Below are positions 43,520 through 52,747 of a stretch of 64,000 nucleotides of DNA, in pieces; the stretch's first letter is position 1; every line of letters begins with the position of its first letter. The notes under the pieces were generated by a model. It had not been told where the DNA came from. It searched no databases and was given only the letters and a program-made list of their open reading frames with translations. The position numbers were made by a program, and so were the translations under genes. The stretch is from Pseudomonas sp. LD120 (GTDB lineage: Bacteria > Pseudomonadota > Gammaproteobacteria > Pseudomonadales > Pseudomonadaceae): contig NZ_WVHL01000005.1 of assembly GCF_009861525.1 (NCBI RefSeq), positions 1,426,001-1,490,000 of the forward strand. The letters are read 5' to 3'.

Positions 43520-44164
43520 TCAGCCCGGCTCGGGGCGGTAGGCGCGGATGAACAGGTCTACCACTTCCTGCACATGCGCCTCCGCCGCCTCTCCGGTCAA
43601 GGGCGCGCCATAGCCGTACAACAGGCGAAAGTTCGCTCCGCCCTTGAGCATGCAAAAGAAGTGCTCGGCGGCGTTGCGCGGTTTGTCGATGTGCAGCGCA
43701 CCCATCTGATTGATCTTGCCCAGCAGCCCCTCCATGCCCTGCAGCACCCGCTCGGGGCCGGCTTCGATGAAGATTTGCGAAAGTTTGGGGTCCTGGCTGC
43801 CCAGGGCTATGATCAGGCGGTGCAGGTTGACCGACTCGTCGCTGTTGATCAGTTGATGAAAGCCGCGGGCGATGTTCAACAAGAGGGTTTTCACCGGCGT
43901 GTCAGGCGTCAATTCGTAGAGCAGCGTAGGCAACTGTTCTTCGCATTTGGCCATGACTGCGGCGGTTAACAGGGTCTCCTTGTCGTTGAAGTGGCTATAC
44001 ACCGTGAGTTTTGACACGCCGGCTTCGGCGGCGACCGCATCCATGCTGGTACTGGCGTAGCCATTGCTCAGGAACAGCCGTTTCGCTGCTTCGAGAATGG
44101 CTTGGCGTTTAGCCAGATCCTTGGGCCTGCCTGGCCCAATGTTTGCGGAAGTATTGGCGGACAT
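43520..44164 (-). CDS. mexL: TetR-family repressor MexL
   Basis: A 214-residue TetR regulator. HTH spans about 18-62 (KRQAILEAAKRLFLSNGYAS, then VAAEAGVSKLTVYSHFNDKE, the recognition helix). It is divergent from mexJK with a 94-bp gap containing symmetric sequences, exactly as mexL is placed in P. aeruginosa (PA3678-3676, from memory), where it represses mexJK and itself. The N-terminal GPGRPKDLAKR is a typical TetR lead-in. An orthologue assignment rests on context and family. Confidence 0.88.
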   Translation of the reverse strand: MSANTSANIGPGRPKDLAKRQAILEAAKRLFLSNGYASTSMDAVAAEAGVSKLTVYSHFNDKETLLTAAVMAKCEEQLPTLLYELTPDTPVKTLLLNIARGFHQLINSDESVNLHRLIIALGSQDPKLSQIFIEAGPERVLQGMEGLLGKINQMGALHIDKPRNAAEHFFCMLKGGANFRLLYGYGAPLTGEAAEAHVQEVVDLFIRAYRPEPG

Positions 44165-44178
44165 TTTTTCGCTTTTAA

Positions 44179-44225
44179 TACTGGACTGGTGAGTTTGCTA
44201 TTAATAACATGCCCGCCAGTATAAT
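44179..44225 (+). promoter_or_regulatory. mexL-mexJ promoter/operator region
   Basis: A perfect TATAAT (44220-44225) preceded after 19 nt by TTGCTA (44195-44200) is a plausible mexJK promoter. Around it are TACTGG (44179-44184) and its inverse CCAGTA (44216-44221), the latter overlapping the -10 box, and a central TATTAATA palindrome (44199-44206). These are candidate MexL half-sites; the assignment is inference. Confidence 0.5.
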
Positions 44226-44258
44226 TATTCCAAGCACCATTAGCGAAAGGTCGCCGCC

Positions 44259-45347
44259 ATGTTCCGCTATGCCTTGCCAGTCAGCCTGGCTTTTTTTCTG
44301 TCTGCTTGTGGGCATGAAGAGCCCGTCCAAATTGGTGTTCGGCCAGCCATGGTGGTTCAGCCAGAACCCTCGGCGAGGGGCATGGACAGCTACCCCGGCG
44401 AGGTCCGGGCCCGCTATGAACCGGACCTGGCATTTCGGATCGGCGGTAAGGTCAATCGTCGCTGGGTCGAAGAGGGCGAGCGGGTCAAGGCCAATCAGCC
44501 TCTGGCCGAACTCGATCCGCAGGATGTGCGCTTGCGGTTGGAAGCCGCCCGTGCTCAGGTCAGTGCCGCCAGCGCCAACCTCAATCTGGTGCGCGCCGAA
44601 CGTGATCGCTACAAGACCCTGCTGGACCGGCAGATGGTCAGCCATTCGCAATACGACAACGCCGAGAATCTCTACCGTTCGGGCAAGGCTCGCCTGAAGC
44701 AGATCCAGGCCGAATTCGATGTGGCCAACAATCAGGCCGGTTATGCCGTACTGCGGGCGCCACAGGATGGCGTGGTGGCCAAGCGTGCGGTGGAAGTCGG
44801 GCAAGTGGTGGCGGCCGGGCAGACGGTTTTCACCTTGGCCACCGACGGCGAGCGTGAGGTCCTGATCAGCATTCCCGAACAGAATTTTGGCCGTTTCAAA
44901 ATTGGCCAGCCGGTGACGGTGGAACTCTGGACCCAGCCGGGGCAGCGTTTTGACGGGCACATCCGCGAGCTGTCGCCCGCTGCCGATCCCAAGTCGCGTA
45001 CCTTTGCCGCACGCATTGCGTTCACTGCCGGCAAGGTCCCGGCCGAGTTGGGCCAGAGTGCCCGAGTGTTCATCCAGAACGGCGACGCGATGTCGCTGTC
45101 AGTGCCTTTGTCAGCCCTGACTGCGGAAAACGGCGCGACCTACGTCTGGCGGGTCGATGCCGACAATACCCTGCACAAGACCCCGGTGCGCGTTGGTGCT
45201 TTCGGCGAGAAGAGCGTGCCGGTGCTGGAGGGGCTGGCGGTCAGCGACTGGGTGGTGGCGGCGGGTGTTCATGTGCTCCACGAGGGCATGCAGGTGCGCC
45301 CGGTGGATCGTTCCAACCGCGTGGTCAATCTGGCGGACAAGGAGTAA
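44259..45347 (+). CDS. mexJ: RND efflux periplasmic adaptor MexJ
   Basis: A 362-residue membrane-fusion protein with a lipoprotein signal (FFLSAC, Cys17). Lipoyl half-motifs (VNRRWVEEGERVKANQPLAE and YAVLRAPQDGVVAKRAVEVG) flank a helical hairpin (about 85-140), followed by beta-barrel and membrane-proximal domains. It joins MexK to an outer-membrane channel. No channel gene is in the operon, as for MexJK of P. aeruginosa, which uses OprM or OpmH. Stop is 6 bp before the mexK start. Confidence 0.93.
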   Translation: MFRYALPVSLAFFLSACGHEEPVQIGVRPAMVVQPEPSARGMDSYPGEVRARYEPDLAFRIGGKVNRRWVEEGERVKANQPLAELDPQDVRLRLEAARAQVSAASANLNLVRAERDRYKTLLDRQMVSHSQYDNAENLYRSGKARLKQIQAEFDVANNQAGYAVLRAPQDGVVAKRAVEVGQVVAAGQTVFTLATDGEREVLISIPEQNFGRFKIGQPVTVELWTQPGQRFDGHIRELSPAADPKSRTFAARIAFTAGKVPAELGQSARVFIQNGDAMSLSVPLSALTAENGATYVWRVDADNTLHKTPVRVGAFGEKSVPVLEGLAVSDWVVAAGVHVLHEGMQVRPVDRSNRVVNLADKE

Positions 45348-45353
45348 TCCCCG

Positions 45354-48300
45354 ATGGGTTTCAACCTTTCCGCCTGGGCGTTGCGCAATCGCCAGATCGT
45401 CTTGTTTCTGATGCTGTTGCTGGCCGTTGTCGGCGCGCTGTCCTACACCAAGCTGGGACAGAGTGAAGACCCGCCTTTCACCTTCAAGGCCATGGTGATT
45501 CGCACCAATTGGCCAGGGGCTACCGCCGAGGAAGTCTCGCGCCAGGTGACTGAGCGCATTGAAAAAAAGCTCATGGAAACCGGTGAGTACGACCGTATCG
45601 TGTCCTTCTCCCGCCCCGGGGAGTCCCAGGTGACCTTCATCGCCCGGGACTCGATGCATTCCAACGAAATCCCCGCACTCTGGTATCAGGTGCGCAAGAA
45701 AATTGCCGATATCCGGCATACCTTGCCGCCGGGTATCCAGGGCCCGTTCTTCAATGACGAGTTCGGCACCACCTTCGGCAATATCTACGCGCTGACGGGG
45801 CAGGGCTTCGATTACGCGGTGCTCAAGGATTACGCCGACCGCATCCAGATCCAGTTGCAGCGAGTCAAGGACGTGGGCAAGGTCGATCTGCTGGGCCTGC
45901 AGGACGAGAAAATCTGGATCGAGCTGTCGAACGTCAAGCTGGCCACCCTGGGGCTGCCGCTTGCGGCGGTGCAAAAGGCCCTTGAAGAACAGAACGCGGT
46001 GTCCACCGCCGGGTTCTTCGAGACTCCCAGCGAGCGGGTGCAGTTGCGGGTGTCCGGCAACTTCCAGAGCGTTGAACAGATCCGTCATTTCCCGATCCGA
46101 GTCGCTGGTCGCACCTTCCGCATCGGTGATGTGGCGGATGTGCGTCGTGGCTTCAACGATCCGCCCGCACCGCGCATGCGCTTTATGGGCGAAGACGCCA
46201 TTGGCCTGGCCGTTGCCATGAAGGAAGGGGGCGACATCCTGGTATTGGGCAAGGCCCTGGAAGGCGAGTTCGATCGTCTGCAGAAAAGCCTGCCGCTGGG
46301 GATGGAGCTGCGCAAGGTGTCCGACCAACCGGCGGCGGTGAAGAGCGGGGTCGGCGAGTTCGTCCAGGTGCTGGCCGAAGCCCTGATCATCGTGCTGCTG
46401 GTGAGTTTCTTCTCCCTGGGGTTGCGCACCGGGATGGTAGTGGCGTTGGCGATTCCCCTGGTGCTGGCGATGACGTTCGCCACCATGTACTACCTGGGGA
46501 TCGGCTTGCACAAGATCTCCCTCGGCGCCCTGGTACTGGCGCTGGGCCTGTTGGTGGACGACGCGATCATTGCGGTGGAAATGATGGCGATCAAGATGGA
46601 ACAGGGCTTCGACCGGATCAAGGCTGCAAGCTTTGCCTGGACCAGCACGGCCTTTCCGATGCTCACCGGCACCTTGATCACGGCGGCGGGTTTTCTGCCG
46701 ATCGCCACGGCTCAGTCCGGCACCGGCGAGTACACCCGCTCGATCTTCCAGGTGGTGACCATTGCCCTGGTGGCTTCGTGGATCGCCGCGGTGGTGTTCG
46801 TGCCTTACCTGGGGGAGAAACTGTTGCCAGACCTGGCGAAGATCCACGCCGCCAAGCACGGCGCTGAATCCAATCCCCACGGCACGCCGTTCTATCAGCG
46901 CGTGCGCAGGGTGGTGGGCTGGTGCGTGGAGCGGCGCAAGACGGTGATCGTTTTGACCCTCTTGCTGTTCATCGGCTCGGTGATGCTGTTCCGCTTTGTG
47001 CCACAGCAGTTCTTCCCGGCTTCCGGGCGCCTGGAACTGATGGTCGATCTGAAACTGGCGGAAGGCGCCTCCCTGAGCAACACCGCCGACGAGGTCAAGC
47101 GCCTGGAAGCGATGCTCAAGGAACATCCGGGCATCGATAACTACGTGGCCTACGTGGGCACGGGTTCACCGCGTTTCTACCTGCCGCTGGACCAGCAACT
47201 GCCGGCCACCAGCTTTGCCCAGTTCGTGGTGCTGGCCAAAAGCATCGAGGAGCGCGAGGACCTGCGCAGTTGGCTGATCGAGACCCTCAACGAGCAGTTC
47301 CCGGCCTTGCGTTCGCGGGTTACGCGTCTGGAGAACGGTCCGCCGGTGGGGTATCCGGTGCAGTTCCGGGTCACCGGTGAGCACATCGAAAAGGTGCGCG
47401 CCCTGGCGCGCGAGGTAGCGGCCAAGGTTCGCCAGAATCCCCACGTGGTCAACGTGCACCTGGACTGGGAAGAGCCGAGCAAGATGGTCTACCTGAACAT
47501 CGACCAGGATCGGGCTCGGGCCCTGGGTGTCAGCACCGCAAACCTGTCGAAGTTCCTCCAGAGCACGCTGATCGGTTCCACTGTCAGCCAGTACCGTGAA
47601 GACAACGAGTTGATCGAGATTCTGCTGCGCGGTACCCCGCGTGAGCGCGGTGAGCTGTCGTTGCTACCGAGTCTGGCGGTGCCCACCGATAACGGTCAGA
47701 GCGTGTCGTTGTCCCAGGTGGCGACTTTGGAATACGGCTTTGAGGAAGGGGTGATCTGGCACCGCAACCGTCTGCCGAACGTCACCGTGCGTGCCGACAT
47801 TTACGGCAAGGAACAACCCGCGACCCTGGTGCAGCAGATCTTGCCCACCCTGGCATCGGTCCGAGCCCAATTGCCGGATGGCTATCTGCTGGAAGTGGGT
47901 GGCACCGTTGAAGACTCGGTCCGTGGTCAGAATTCGGTGAAGGCTGGAGTGCCGCTGTTTATCGTGGTGGTGCTGACCTTGCTGATGATCCAGTTGCGCA
48001 GCTTCTCGCGCACGGCCATGGTGTTCCTCACCGCGCCTTTGGGGTTGATTGGCGTCACCTTGTTCCTGCTGGTGTTCCGTCAACCCTTCGGTTTTGTAGC
48101 GATGCTCGGGACCATCGCGCTGTCCGGGATGATCATGCGCAACTCGGTGATTCTGGTGGATCAGATCGAGCAGGACATCAAGGCGGGGCTCAAGCCGTGG
48201 GACGCGATCATCGAAGCCACGGTGCGGCGTTTCCGGCCCATCGTGCTGACCGCCCTGGCGGCGGTGCTGGCGATGATTCCGCTGTCGCGCAGTGTGTTCT

Positions 48301-48410
48301 TCGGGCCGATGGCGGTGGCCATCATGGGCGGGCTGATCGTGGCGACGGCGCTGACCCTGCTGTTTCTGCCAGCACTTTATGCGGCATGGTTCCGCGTCAA
48401 GAAAACCTAG
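45354..48410 (+). CDS. mexK: RND efflux transporter MexK
   Basis: A 1018-residue inner-membrane RND pump. TM1 is at about 13-30; after the first periplasmic loop come TM2-6 with the proton-relay motif LGLLVDDAIIAVEMM (Asp pair in TM4) and the TM7-12 half starting near 520. The N-terminal LSAWALRNRQIVLFLMLLLA and GQSEDPPFTFKAMV fit the MexK/TriC/HAE1-like branch. In P. aeruginosa MexJK exports triclosan and erythromycin. The gene is complete and in frame; no terminator follows, but a REPIN lies before the convergent gene. Confidence 0.94.
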   Translation: MGFNLSAWALRNRQIVLFLMLLLAVVGALSYTKLGQSEDPPFTFKAMVIRTNWPGATAEEVSRQVTERIEKKLMETGEYDRIVSFSRPGESQVTFIARDSMHSNEIPALWYQVRKKIADIRHTLPPGIQGPFFNDEFGTTFGNIYALTGQGFDYAVLKDYADRIQIQLQRVKDVGKVDLLGLQDEKIWIELSNVKLATLGLPLAAVQKALEEQNAVSTAGFFETPSERVQLRVSGNFQSVEQIRHFPIRVAGRTFRIGDVADVRRGFNDPPAPRMRFMGEDAIGLAVAMKEGGDILVLGKALEGEFDRLQKSLPLGMELRKVSDQPAAVKSGVGEFVQVLAEALIIVLLVSFFSLGLRTGMVVALAIPLVLAMTFATMYYLGIGLHKISLGALVLALGLLVDDAIIAVEMMAIKMEQGFDRIKAASFAWTSTAFPMLTGTLITAAGFLPIATAQSGTGEYTRSIFQVVTIALVASWIAAVVFVPYLGEKLLPDLAKIHAAKHGAESNPHGTPFYQRVRRVVGWCVERRKTVIVLTLLLFIGSVMLFRFVPQQFFPASGRLELMVDLKLAEGASLSNTADEVKRLEAMLKEHPGIDNYVAYVGTGSPRFYLPLDQQLPATSFAQFVVLAKSIEEREDLRSWLIETLNEQFPALRSRVTRLENGPPVGYPVQFRVTGEHIEKVRALAREVAAKVRQNPHVVNVHLDWEEPSKMVYLNIDQDRARALGVSTANLSKFLQSTLIGSTVSQYREDNELIEILLRGTPRERGELSLLPSLAVPTDNGQSVSLSQVATLEYGFEEGVIWHRNRLPNVTVRADIYGKEQPATLVQQILPTLASVRAQLPDGYLLEVGGTVEDSVRGQNSVKAGVPLFIVVVLTLLMIQLRSFSRTAMVFLTAPLGLIGVTLFLLVFRQPFGFVAMLGTIALSGMIMRNSVILVDQIEQDIKAGLKPWDAIIEATVRRFRPIVLTALAAVLAMIPLSRSVFFGPMAVAIMGGLIVATALTLLFLPALYAAWFRVKKT

Positions 48411-48432
48411 GAAGCGTTACGCAGGGTTGCCT

Positions 48433-48517
48433 CCTGCAGGAGCCGGCTTGCCGGCGAAGTGGCCCTTGAGGCCGCGTCTGTCTGCAGACGCCTTCGCCAG
48501 CCAGCTGGCTCCTACAG
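48433..48517. repeat. REPIN between convergent genes
   Basis: CTGCAGGAGCCGGCTTGCCG (48434-48453) and CTTCGCCAGCCAGCTGGCTC near 48492-48511 are opposed copies of the TGTAGGAGCC(GG)CTTGCC(GG)CGAAG Pseudomonas REP unit, with CCTACAG at the right end. A central CTGTCTGCAGACG palindromic stretch lies between. Confidence 0.85.
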
Positions 48518-48531
48518 GTGAGGGGTAGGTC

Positions 48532-49221
48532 TTACAGGGTGCCGAAGACTTTCTTGGCCAGGCTGGTGGCCGCGGCCGCCGGGTTCTGGCGAATGGCTTC
48601 TTCCTGCTTGCCAATCATCTCGAACAGGCCGTCGAGCGCTTGCTCGGTCACGTAGTTCTCGATATTCGCGCTCTTGGCATCCAGCACGCCCAGGCTCGCG
48701 GCCTGGCCGGCGAAGGCGTTGTACTGCTTGGCCAGACCCACCTGGTCGGTGGCCTGTTTGACGATAGGCAGGAACTTGGCGCGGATCTGCTCGCGGCTGC
48801 TCTTGTCCAGGTACTGGGTGGCGGAGTCCTTGCCACCGCTGAGAATGCCCTTGGCGTCGGCCACGGTCATCTTCTTCACGGCATCCACCAGCAACGCCTG
48901 CGCCTGGGGCACGGCAGCCTCCGCGGCCTTGTTCATGCTGGTTTCCAGCTGATCGACCTGGTCACCCATGCCGAACATCTTCATCTTTTTCGCGACTTTA
49001 CCGAGGTTGCCCGGCAGCTCGATGCGCACATCGGGGTTGTTGCTGAAACCGCCGGGCGTGCCCAGCTGTTTGACGGCGATCTGTGCGCCCTGGGTCAGGG
49101 CGTCCTTGAGGCCGCCGCTGGCGTCACCCTGGGACAGGTCGCTCAGGGACAGGGCCAGGGCGCTGGCGGAGATCATCAGGCCAGCACACAGGCTGGTAAA
49201 ACGGAGTGAGGTACGGAGCAT
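48532..49221 (-). CDS. DUF4197 exported protein
   Basis: A 229-residue protein with a signal peptide (SLCAGLMISASALALSL) and a helical mature part matching DUF4197: GLKDALTQGAQIAVKQLG near the N-terminus, VRIELPGNLGKVAKKMK, YLDKSSREQIRAKFLPIVKQ and a final NYVTEQALDGLFEMIGKQE (each quoted in part). Function unknown; periplasmic. ATG 49221 has an AAGGAAG site. It lies 24 bp after the YbaY-like gene and may be cotranscribed. Confidence 0.9.
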   Translation of the reverse strand: MLRTSLRFTSLCAGLMISASALALSLSDLSQGDASGGLKDALTQGAQIAVKQLGTPGGFSNNPDVRIELPGNLGKVAKKMKMFGMGDQVDQLETSMNKAAEAAVPQAQALLVDAVKKMTVADAKGILSGGKDSATQYLDKSSREQIRAKFLPIVKQATDQVGLAKQYNAFAGQAASLGVLDAKSANIENYVTEQALDGLFEMIGKQEEAIRQNPAAAATSLAKKVFGTL

Positions 49222-49245
49222 GGCGGCTTCCTTGGGCAATGAAAG

Positions 49246-49644
49246 TTAACGTACGGCGTCGACACGGAGTTTCAACGGCTGCGGGTCCTTGCCGTCGAGA
49301 TTGACCCCGTTGTGTTCGGTGGTGATGAACATCAGCTTACCGTCCAGTTCGATCCGCGCGCTGACTGCATAACGGTGGCCGGGCTTGACCTGGGCCGGGT
49401 CGTAGCTGAGGTGGAAAGGCAGTGGCACCTGGCCTTTGATCGGGCCACTTTGCTTGGCCAGGACCACGGCGGGAGCGTCCGCCAGGGACACGTCTTGCAA
49501 GGTGACGCTCAGGGTGGCCGAAGGGGGCAGGGCGATGCGTTGCAGGTAGAAGACTTCGCCGTCGAGGCTGGCGGTGGCTGCAGGCTGCATGGATTGGCAG
49601 GCTCCCAGCAGTGCGGTGGCGGCCAGCAGGATGAGTTTTTTCAT
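49246..49644 (-). CDS. YbaY-type lipoprotein
   Basis: A 132-residue lipoprotein. The signal MKKLILLAATALLGAC places the lipobox Cys at residue 16. The mature domain (GEVFYLQRIALPPSATLSVT, LQDVSLADAPAVVLAKQ, VPLPFHLSYDP, YAVSARIELDGKLMFIT) fits the YbaY/META-adjacent small beta-barrel lipoproteins. ATG 49644 follows GGAG. It is downstream of plsB by 51 bp and on the same strand. Confidence 0.87.
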   Translation of the reverse strand: MKKLILLAATALLGACQSMQPAATASLDGEVFYLQRIALPPSATLSVTLQDVSLADAPAVVLAKQSGPIKGQVPLPFHLSYDPAQVKPGHRYAVSARIELDGKLMFITTEHNGVNLDGKDPQPLKLRVDAVR

Positions 49645-49695
49645 CGTGAATCTCCGTATCGAGGGCGCCGCAGGCTCTGCGGCGCCCATAAGAAT

Positions 49696-52200
49696 CTAGT
49701 CGGTATGTTCGGGAGCCGCGAGTTGCTCGGCGGCATCCTCGGTGCGGTGCAGGGCGACCTGGCGGATCGACAGGCGAATTTCCGCCGGCAGTACACGTTT
49801 GGCAGCGCCTTCGGCCAATTCGCCCAACAGCGGGTGGTAGCTCAACTTGCCAGCGTCATCACGGCGCAGTACGCCCTCATCCAGCAGGGTCTGGATGAAG
49901 TGGCGGAACAGACTTTTGTCGAAGAACTCCGGGGCATTGAGGCCATGCAGAATCGACAGGCGCTGGGCCATGACGGTGCACAGGTCTTCCAGTTCTTCGG
50001 CGCTGATGCTGTTCTGGCCGCTGTTGAGCAGCAGGGAAATGGCCATGTAGAAGCGTTGCAGGGTTTGGGCGATGCTTTTGGACAGCAGCGTCAGCAGGAC
50101 AAAATGCCGTGAGCTGGGCGCCGGACGCAGGTACAGGTCTTTCTCGAAGCGCAGCAGGCCTTGTTCGACAAAGGCCTCCAGCCACTGATCCACCACCGCA
50201 TCCAGCTCATCAAGGGACCAGCGAATGAACAGCTCCGACTGCAGGTAGGGATACAGCGCACGGGTGTAGCGCAGGATCTGTTCGCGGCTCATGCGCGACG
50301 AGCTCTGGAAGAAGCTCGCCAGCAGCGCCGGCAGGGCGAAGATGTGCAGCACATTGTTGCGGTAGTAGGTCATCAGGACGGCGTTCTGCTCGTCCAGGTA
50401 GAGGATCTTGCCCAGGGCGTCGCTTTGCTCGGCCAGCAGGTCCATGTCCATGACGTGCTGGATCAGCGCCTGGCCATTGCCTTCCGGCAGCGTGGTGTGG
50501 GGCGAGTAGGGCACGCGGCGCAGCAAGGCCAGGTACAGGTCCAGGACTCGGGCCATGGCGCGGTCATCCAATGCCAGGCGGCTGGTGGAGAGCAGGGCCA
50601 GGGCCACCAGGTTCACCGGGTTGATCGCCGCGGCTTCGTTGAGGTGCTGGGCCACCCGCTCGCCCAGGCGGTTGGTGGTCTCGTTGAGCCAGGCCGGACG
50701 GTACTGCGGGCCCAGCTCCTGGGAGCGCCAGTCCGGTTGCTCCTGGTCAAGGAACTCCGCGAGCTTGATCGGTTCGCCGAAGTTCACCGCCACCTGGCCG
50801 AAGCGCTGTTTGAGGGCACCGATGACTTTGAAGATATCGAAGATCGACTCCTTCTTCTTGCTCGCGCCGCGCAGCTCGCCCAGGTAGGTGCGGCCTTCCA
50901 GGACCCGCTCGTAGCCGATGTACACCGGCACGAAGACGATGGGCATGCGCGAGGAGCGCAGGAAGCTGCGCAGGGTGATGGCCAGCATCCCGGTCTTGGG
51001 TTGCAGCATGCGTCCGGTGCGCGAGCGGCCGCCTTCGACGAAGTACTCCACCGGGAAACCCTTGGTGAACAGGGTATGCAGGTACTCGTTGAACACCGAG
51101 GTGTACAGCGGGTTGCCCTTGAACGTGCGGCGCATGAAGAAGGCACCGCCGCGGCGCAGCAGGCTGCCGATCACCGGCATGTTGAGGTTGATTCCGGCGG
51201 CGATGTGCGGTGGGGTCAGGCCGTTGCGAAACAGCAGGTAGGACAGCAGCAGGTAATCGATGTGACTGCGGTGGCAAGGCACGTAGATCACTTCGTGGCC
51301 CTGGGCGATCTTTTGCACGCCTTCGAGGTGGTTGACCTTGATCCCGTCGTAGATCTTGTTCCAGAACCAACTGAGCACTACTTCCAGGAAGCGGATTGCG
51401 GTGTAGGTGTAATCCGAGGCGATTTCGTTGCCGTAGCGCAGGGCTTGGGTCTTGGCTTTTTCCGGGGAGATGTTCTCGCGTTCGGCTTCGTCGAGAATGG
51501 CCTGTTTCACCAGGGGCTGGTTGAGCAGCCCCTTGACCAGGTTGCGTCGGTGGGAAATGTCCGGGCCAATGACTGCGCTCTTGAGGTTGCGAAAGTGCAC
51601 CCGCAGGATGCGTTGGGCCATGCGCACCGTGCGTTCGTGGCCTTTGTCGTGCTCGATCAACTCGCGCAGGTTGATCGGCGCCGAGAACTGCACGCGGGTC
51701 TTGCGTCCCAGGATCATGATGCTGAGCAGCCGGCGCAGGCGTCCGGTGACGGCCCAACTGTCGGCGAACAGCAGTTTCCATGGGCTGGATTCACTGTCCG
51801 GCGACTGTCCCCAGAACACGCTGACCGGAATGATCTGCGCATCCTCGGCGGCATTTTGCGTCAGTGCGCTGACCAGTCGCGTCAGGGTCGGCGGTGCGCC
51901 GCGCTTGTCCTGGCGGCCGAGCCAGTCGGGGTCGGGCGTCAGATAAAAGAACGCCGCAGGTTCCAGCAGATTGCCCACTGACACTGGCAGTACCGGGCGG
52001 GGCAGGCCGGCTTTGGTGCATTCGCTATCCACCACTGCCAAGTCGGTCAGGGACGGGTTTTGCAGGACGTAGAACACCGGTCGGCTGCGGTCGAGGTCGA
52101 GGGTAAAGGACGACTGGTTGATGGTTTCCGAGCGGACCCAGAGGTACAGCAGTCGGCGCAAGGTGCCAAACACAAGACGGCGAATCGGGGAGCGGGTCAT
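49696..52200 (-). CDS. plsB: Glycerol-3-phosphate acyltransferase PlsB
   Basis: An 834-residue membrane-bound acyltransferase that makes lysophosphatidic acid, the first step of phospholipid synthesis. The acyltransferase block I is VPCHRSHIDYLLLSYLLF (HX4D; about residue 300), block III is VEYFVEGGRSRTGRML, with VPVYIGYERVLEG beyond. Length is slightly above the 807 residues of E. coli. ATG 52200 is the first of the gene; the csp gene is divergent. YbaY- and DUF4197-type genes follow on the same strand. Confidence 0.96.
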   Translation of the reverse strand: MTRSPIRRLVFGTLRRLLYLWVRSETINQSSFTLDLDRSRPVFYVLQNPSLTDLAVVDSECTKAGLPRPVLPVSVGNLLEPAAFFYLTPDPDWLGRQDKRGAPPTLTRLVSALTQNAAEDAQIIPVSVFWGQSPDSESSPWKLLFADSWAVTGRLRRLLSIMILGRKTRVQFSAPINLRELIEHDKGHERTVRMAQRILRVHFRNLKSAVIGPDISHRRNLVKGLLNQPLVKQAILDEAERENISPEKAKTQALRYGNEIASDYTYTAIRFLEVVLSWFWNKIYDGIKVNHLEGVQKIAQGHEVIYVPCHRSHIDYLLLSYLLFRNGLTPPHIAAGINLNMPVIGSLLRRGGAFFMRRTFKGNPLYTSVFNEYLHTLFTKGFPVEYFVEGGRSRTGRMLQPKTGMLAITLRSFLRSSRMPIVFVPVYIGYERVLEGRTYLGELRGASKKKESIFDIFKVIGALKQRFGQVAVNFGEPIKLAEFLDQEQPDWRSQELGPQYRPAWLNETTNRLGERVAQHLNEAAAINPVNLVALALLSTSRLALDDRAMARVLDLYLALLRRVPYSPHTTLPEGNGQALIQHVMDMDLLAEQSDALGKILYLDEQNAVLMTYYRNNVLHIFALPALLASFFQSSSRMSREQILRYTRALYPYLQSELFIRWSLDELDAVVDQWLEAFVEQGLLRFEKDLYLRPAPSSRHFVLLTLLSKSIAQTLQRFYMAISLLLNSGQNSISAEELEDLCTVMAQRLSILHGLNAPEFFDKSLFRHFIQTLLDEGVLRRDDAGKLSYHPLLGELAEGAAKRVLPAEIRLSIRQVALHRTEDAAEQLAAPEHTD

Positions 52201-52302
52201 ACGGCTTCTGCATGAGTGAATATAAAACCGAGCACGCGCTCGGGGCCGGTAGTGTGCCGTATTCGTCGAAAATCGGCAAAAAAGCGCCGAAACAAGATTG
52301 AG

Positions 52303-52330
52303 TTGAGAGTTTTTACGCCTGTCATATACT
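52303..52330 (+). promoter_or_regulatory. Cold-shock gene promoter
   Basis: TTGAGA (52303-52308), 16-nt spacer, TATACT (52325-52330). This would give an mRNA leader of about 110 nt before the csp ATG at 52448, typical of cold-shock genes. The region 52201-52302 also contains the divergent plsB upstream sequence. Confidence 0.65.
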
Positions 52331-52447
52331 CGGCCGACTCTCCCGCGGTCGTATCGCTTCCAGTCATAGAGAGGCTGCCCGAGGGAAAGTTCTCAAGGTT
52401 TGGTTGCAGCGCGCCAATCCAATAATAAAAAAATGAGGTATGGATGC

Positions 52448-52657
52448 ATGACTACTCGTGAGACCGGCAACGTGAAGTGGTTCAACGACGCCAAGGGCTA
52501 CGGCTTTATTCAGCGTGAAGGCGGGGCGGACGTATTTGTCCACTATCGGGCGATTCGTGGCGAAGGCCATCGCTCCCTGACTGAAGGCCAGCAGGTGGAA
52601 TACGCCGTGGTCGAAGGCCAGAAAGGTCTACAAGCCGAAGACGTCGTCGGCTTGTAA
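52448..52657 (+). CDS. Cold-shock domain protein
   Basis: A 69-residue CSD protein that fills almost the whole open frame: GNVKWFNDAKGYGFIQ with RNP1 (KGYGFI) and DVFVHY with RNP2. It binds single-stranded RNA/DNA and may melt mRNA structure. The end (GQKGLQAEDVVGL) is slightly different from CspA/CapB proteins, and RAIRGEGHRSLTEGQ resembles the CspD side of the family. In PAO1 the equivalent gene (PA1159, from memory) is next to rlmA-dapE-ndvB, as here. Its leader is about 110 nt. Confidence 0.93.
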   Translation: MTTRETGNVKWFNDAKGYGFIQREGGADVFVHYRAIRGEGHRSLTEGQQVEYAVVEGQKGLQAEDVVGL

Positions 52658-52662
52658 CCGAT

Positions 52663-52730
52663 CCTGTAGCGGCTGGCTGGTCAGCGAAGGCAGCGTCTGT
52701 CTCCAAGGCCTCTTCGCCGGCTGCTACAGG
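52663..52730. repeat. REP doublet
   Basis: CCTGTAGCGGCTGGCTGG at the left and CGCCGGCTGCTACAGG at the right end of a 68-bp stretch between the convergent csp gene and the small hypothetical gene; short arms TCAGCGAAGG and CCTCTTCGCC fall inside. Confidence 0.75.
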
Positions 52731-52747
52731 TTTGAATGGCGCAGCTG

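Noticed and set aside
45111..47126. A 671-codon minus-strand frame opposite mexJ-mexK
   Set aside because: Shadow of the RND genes; His/Gln-rich with no family signature.
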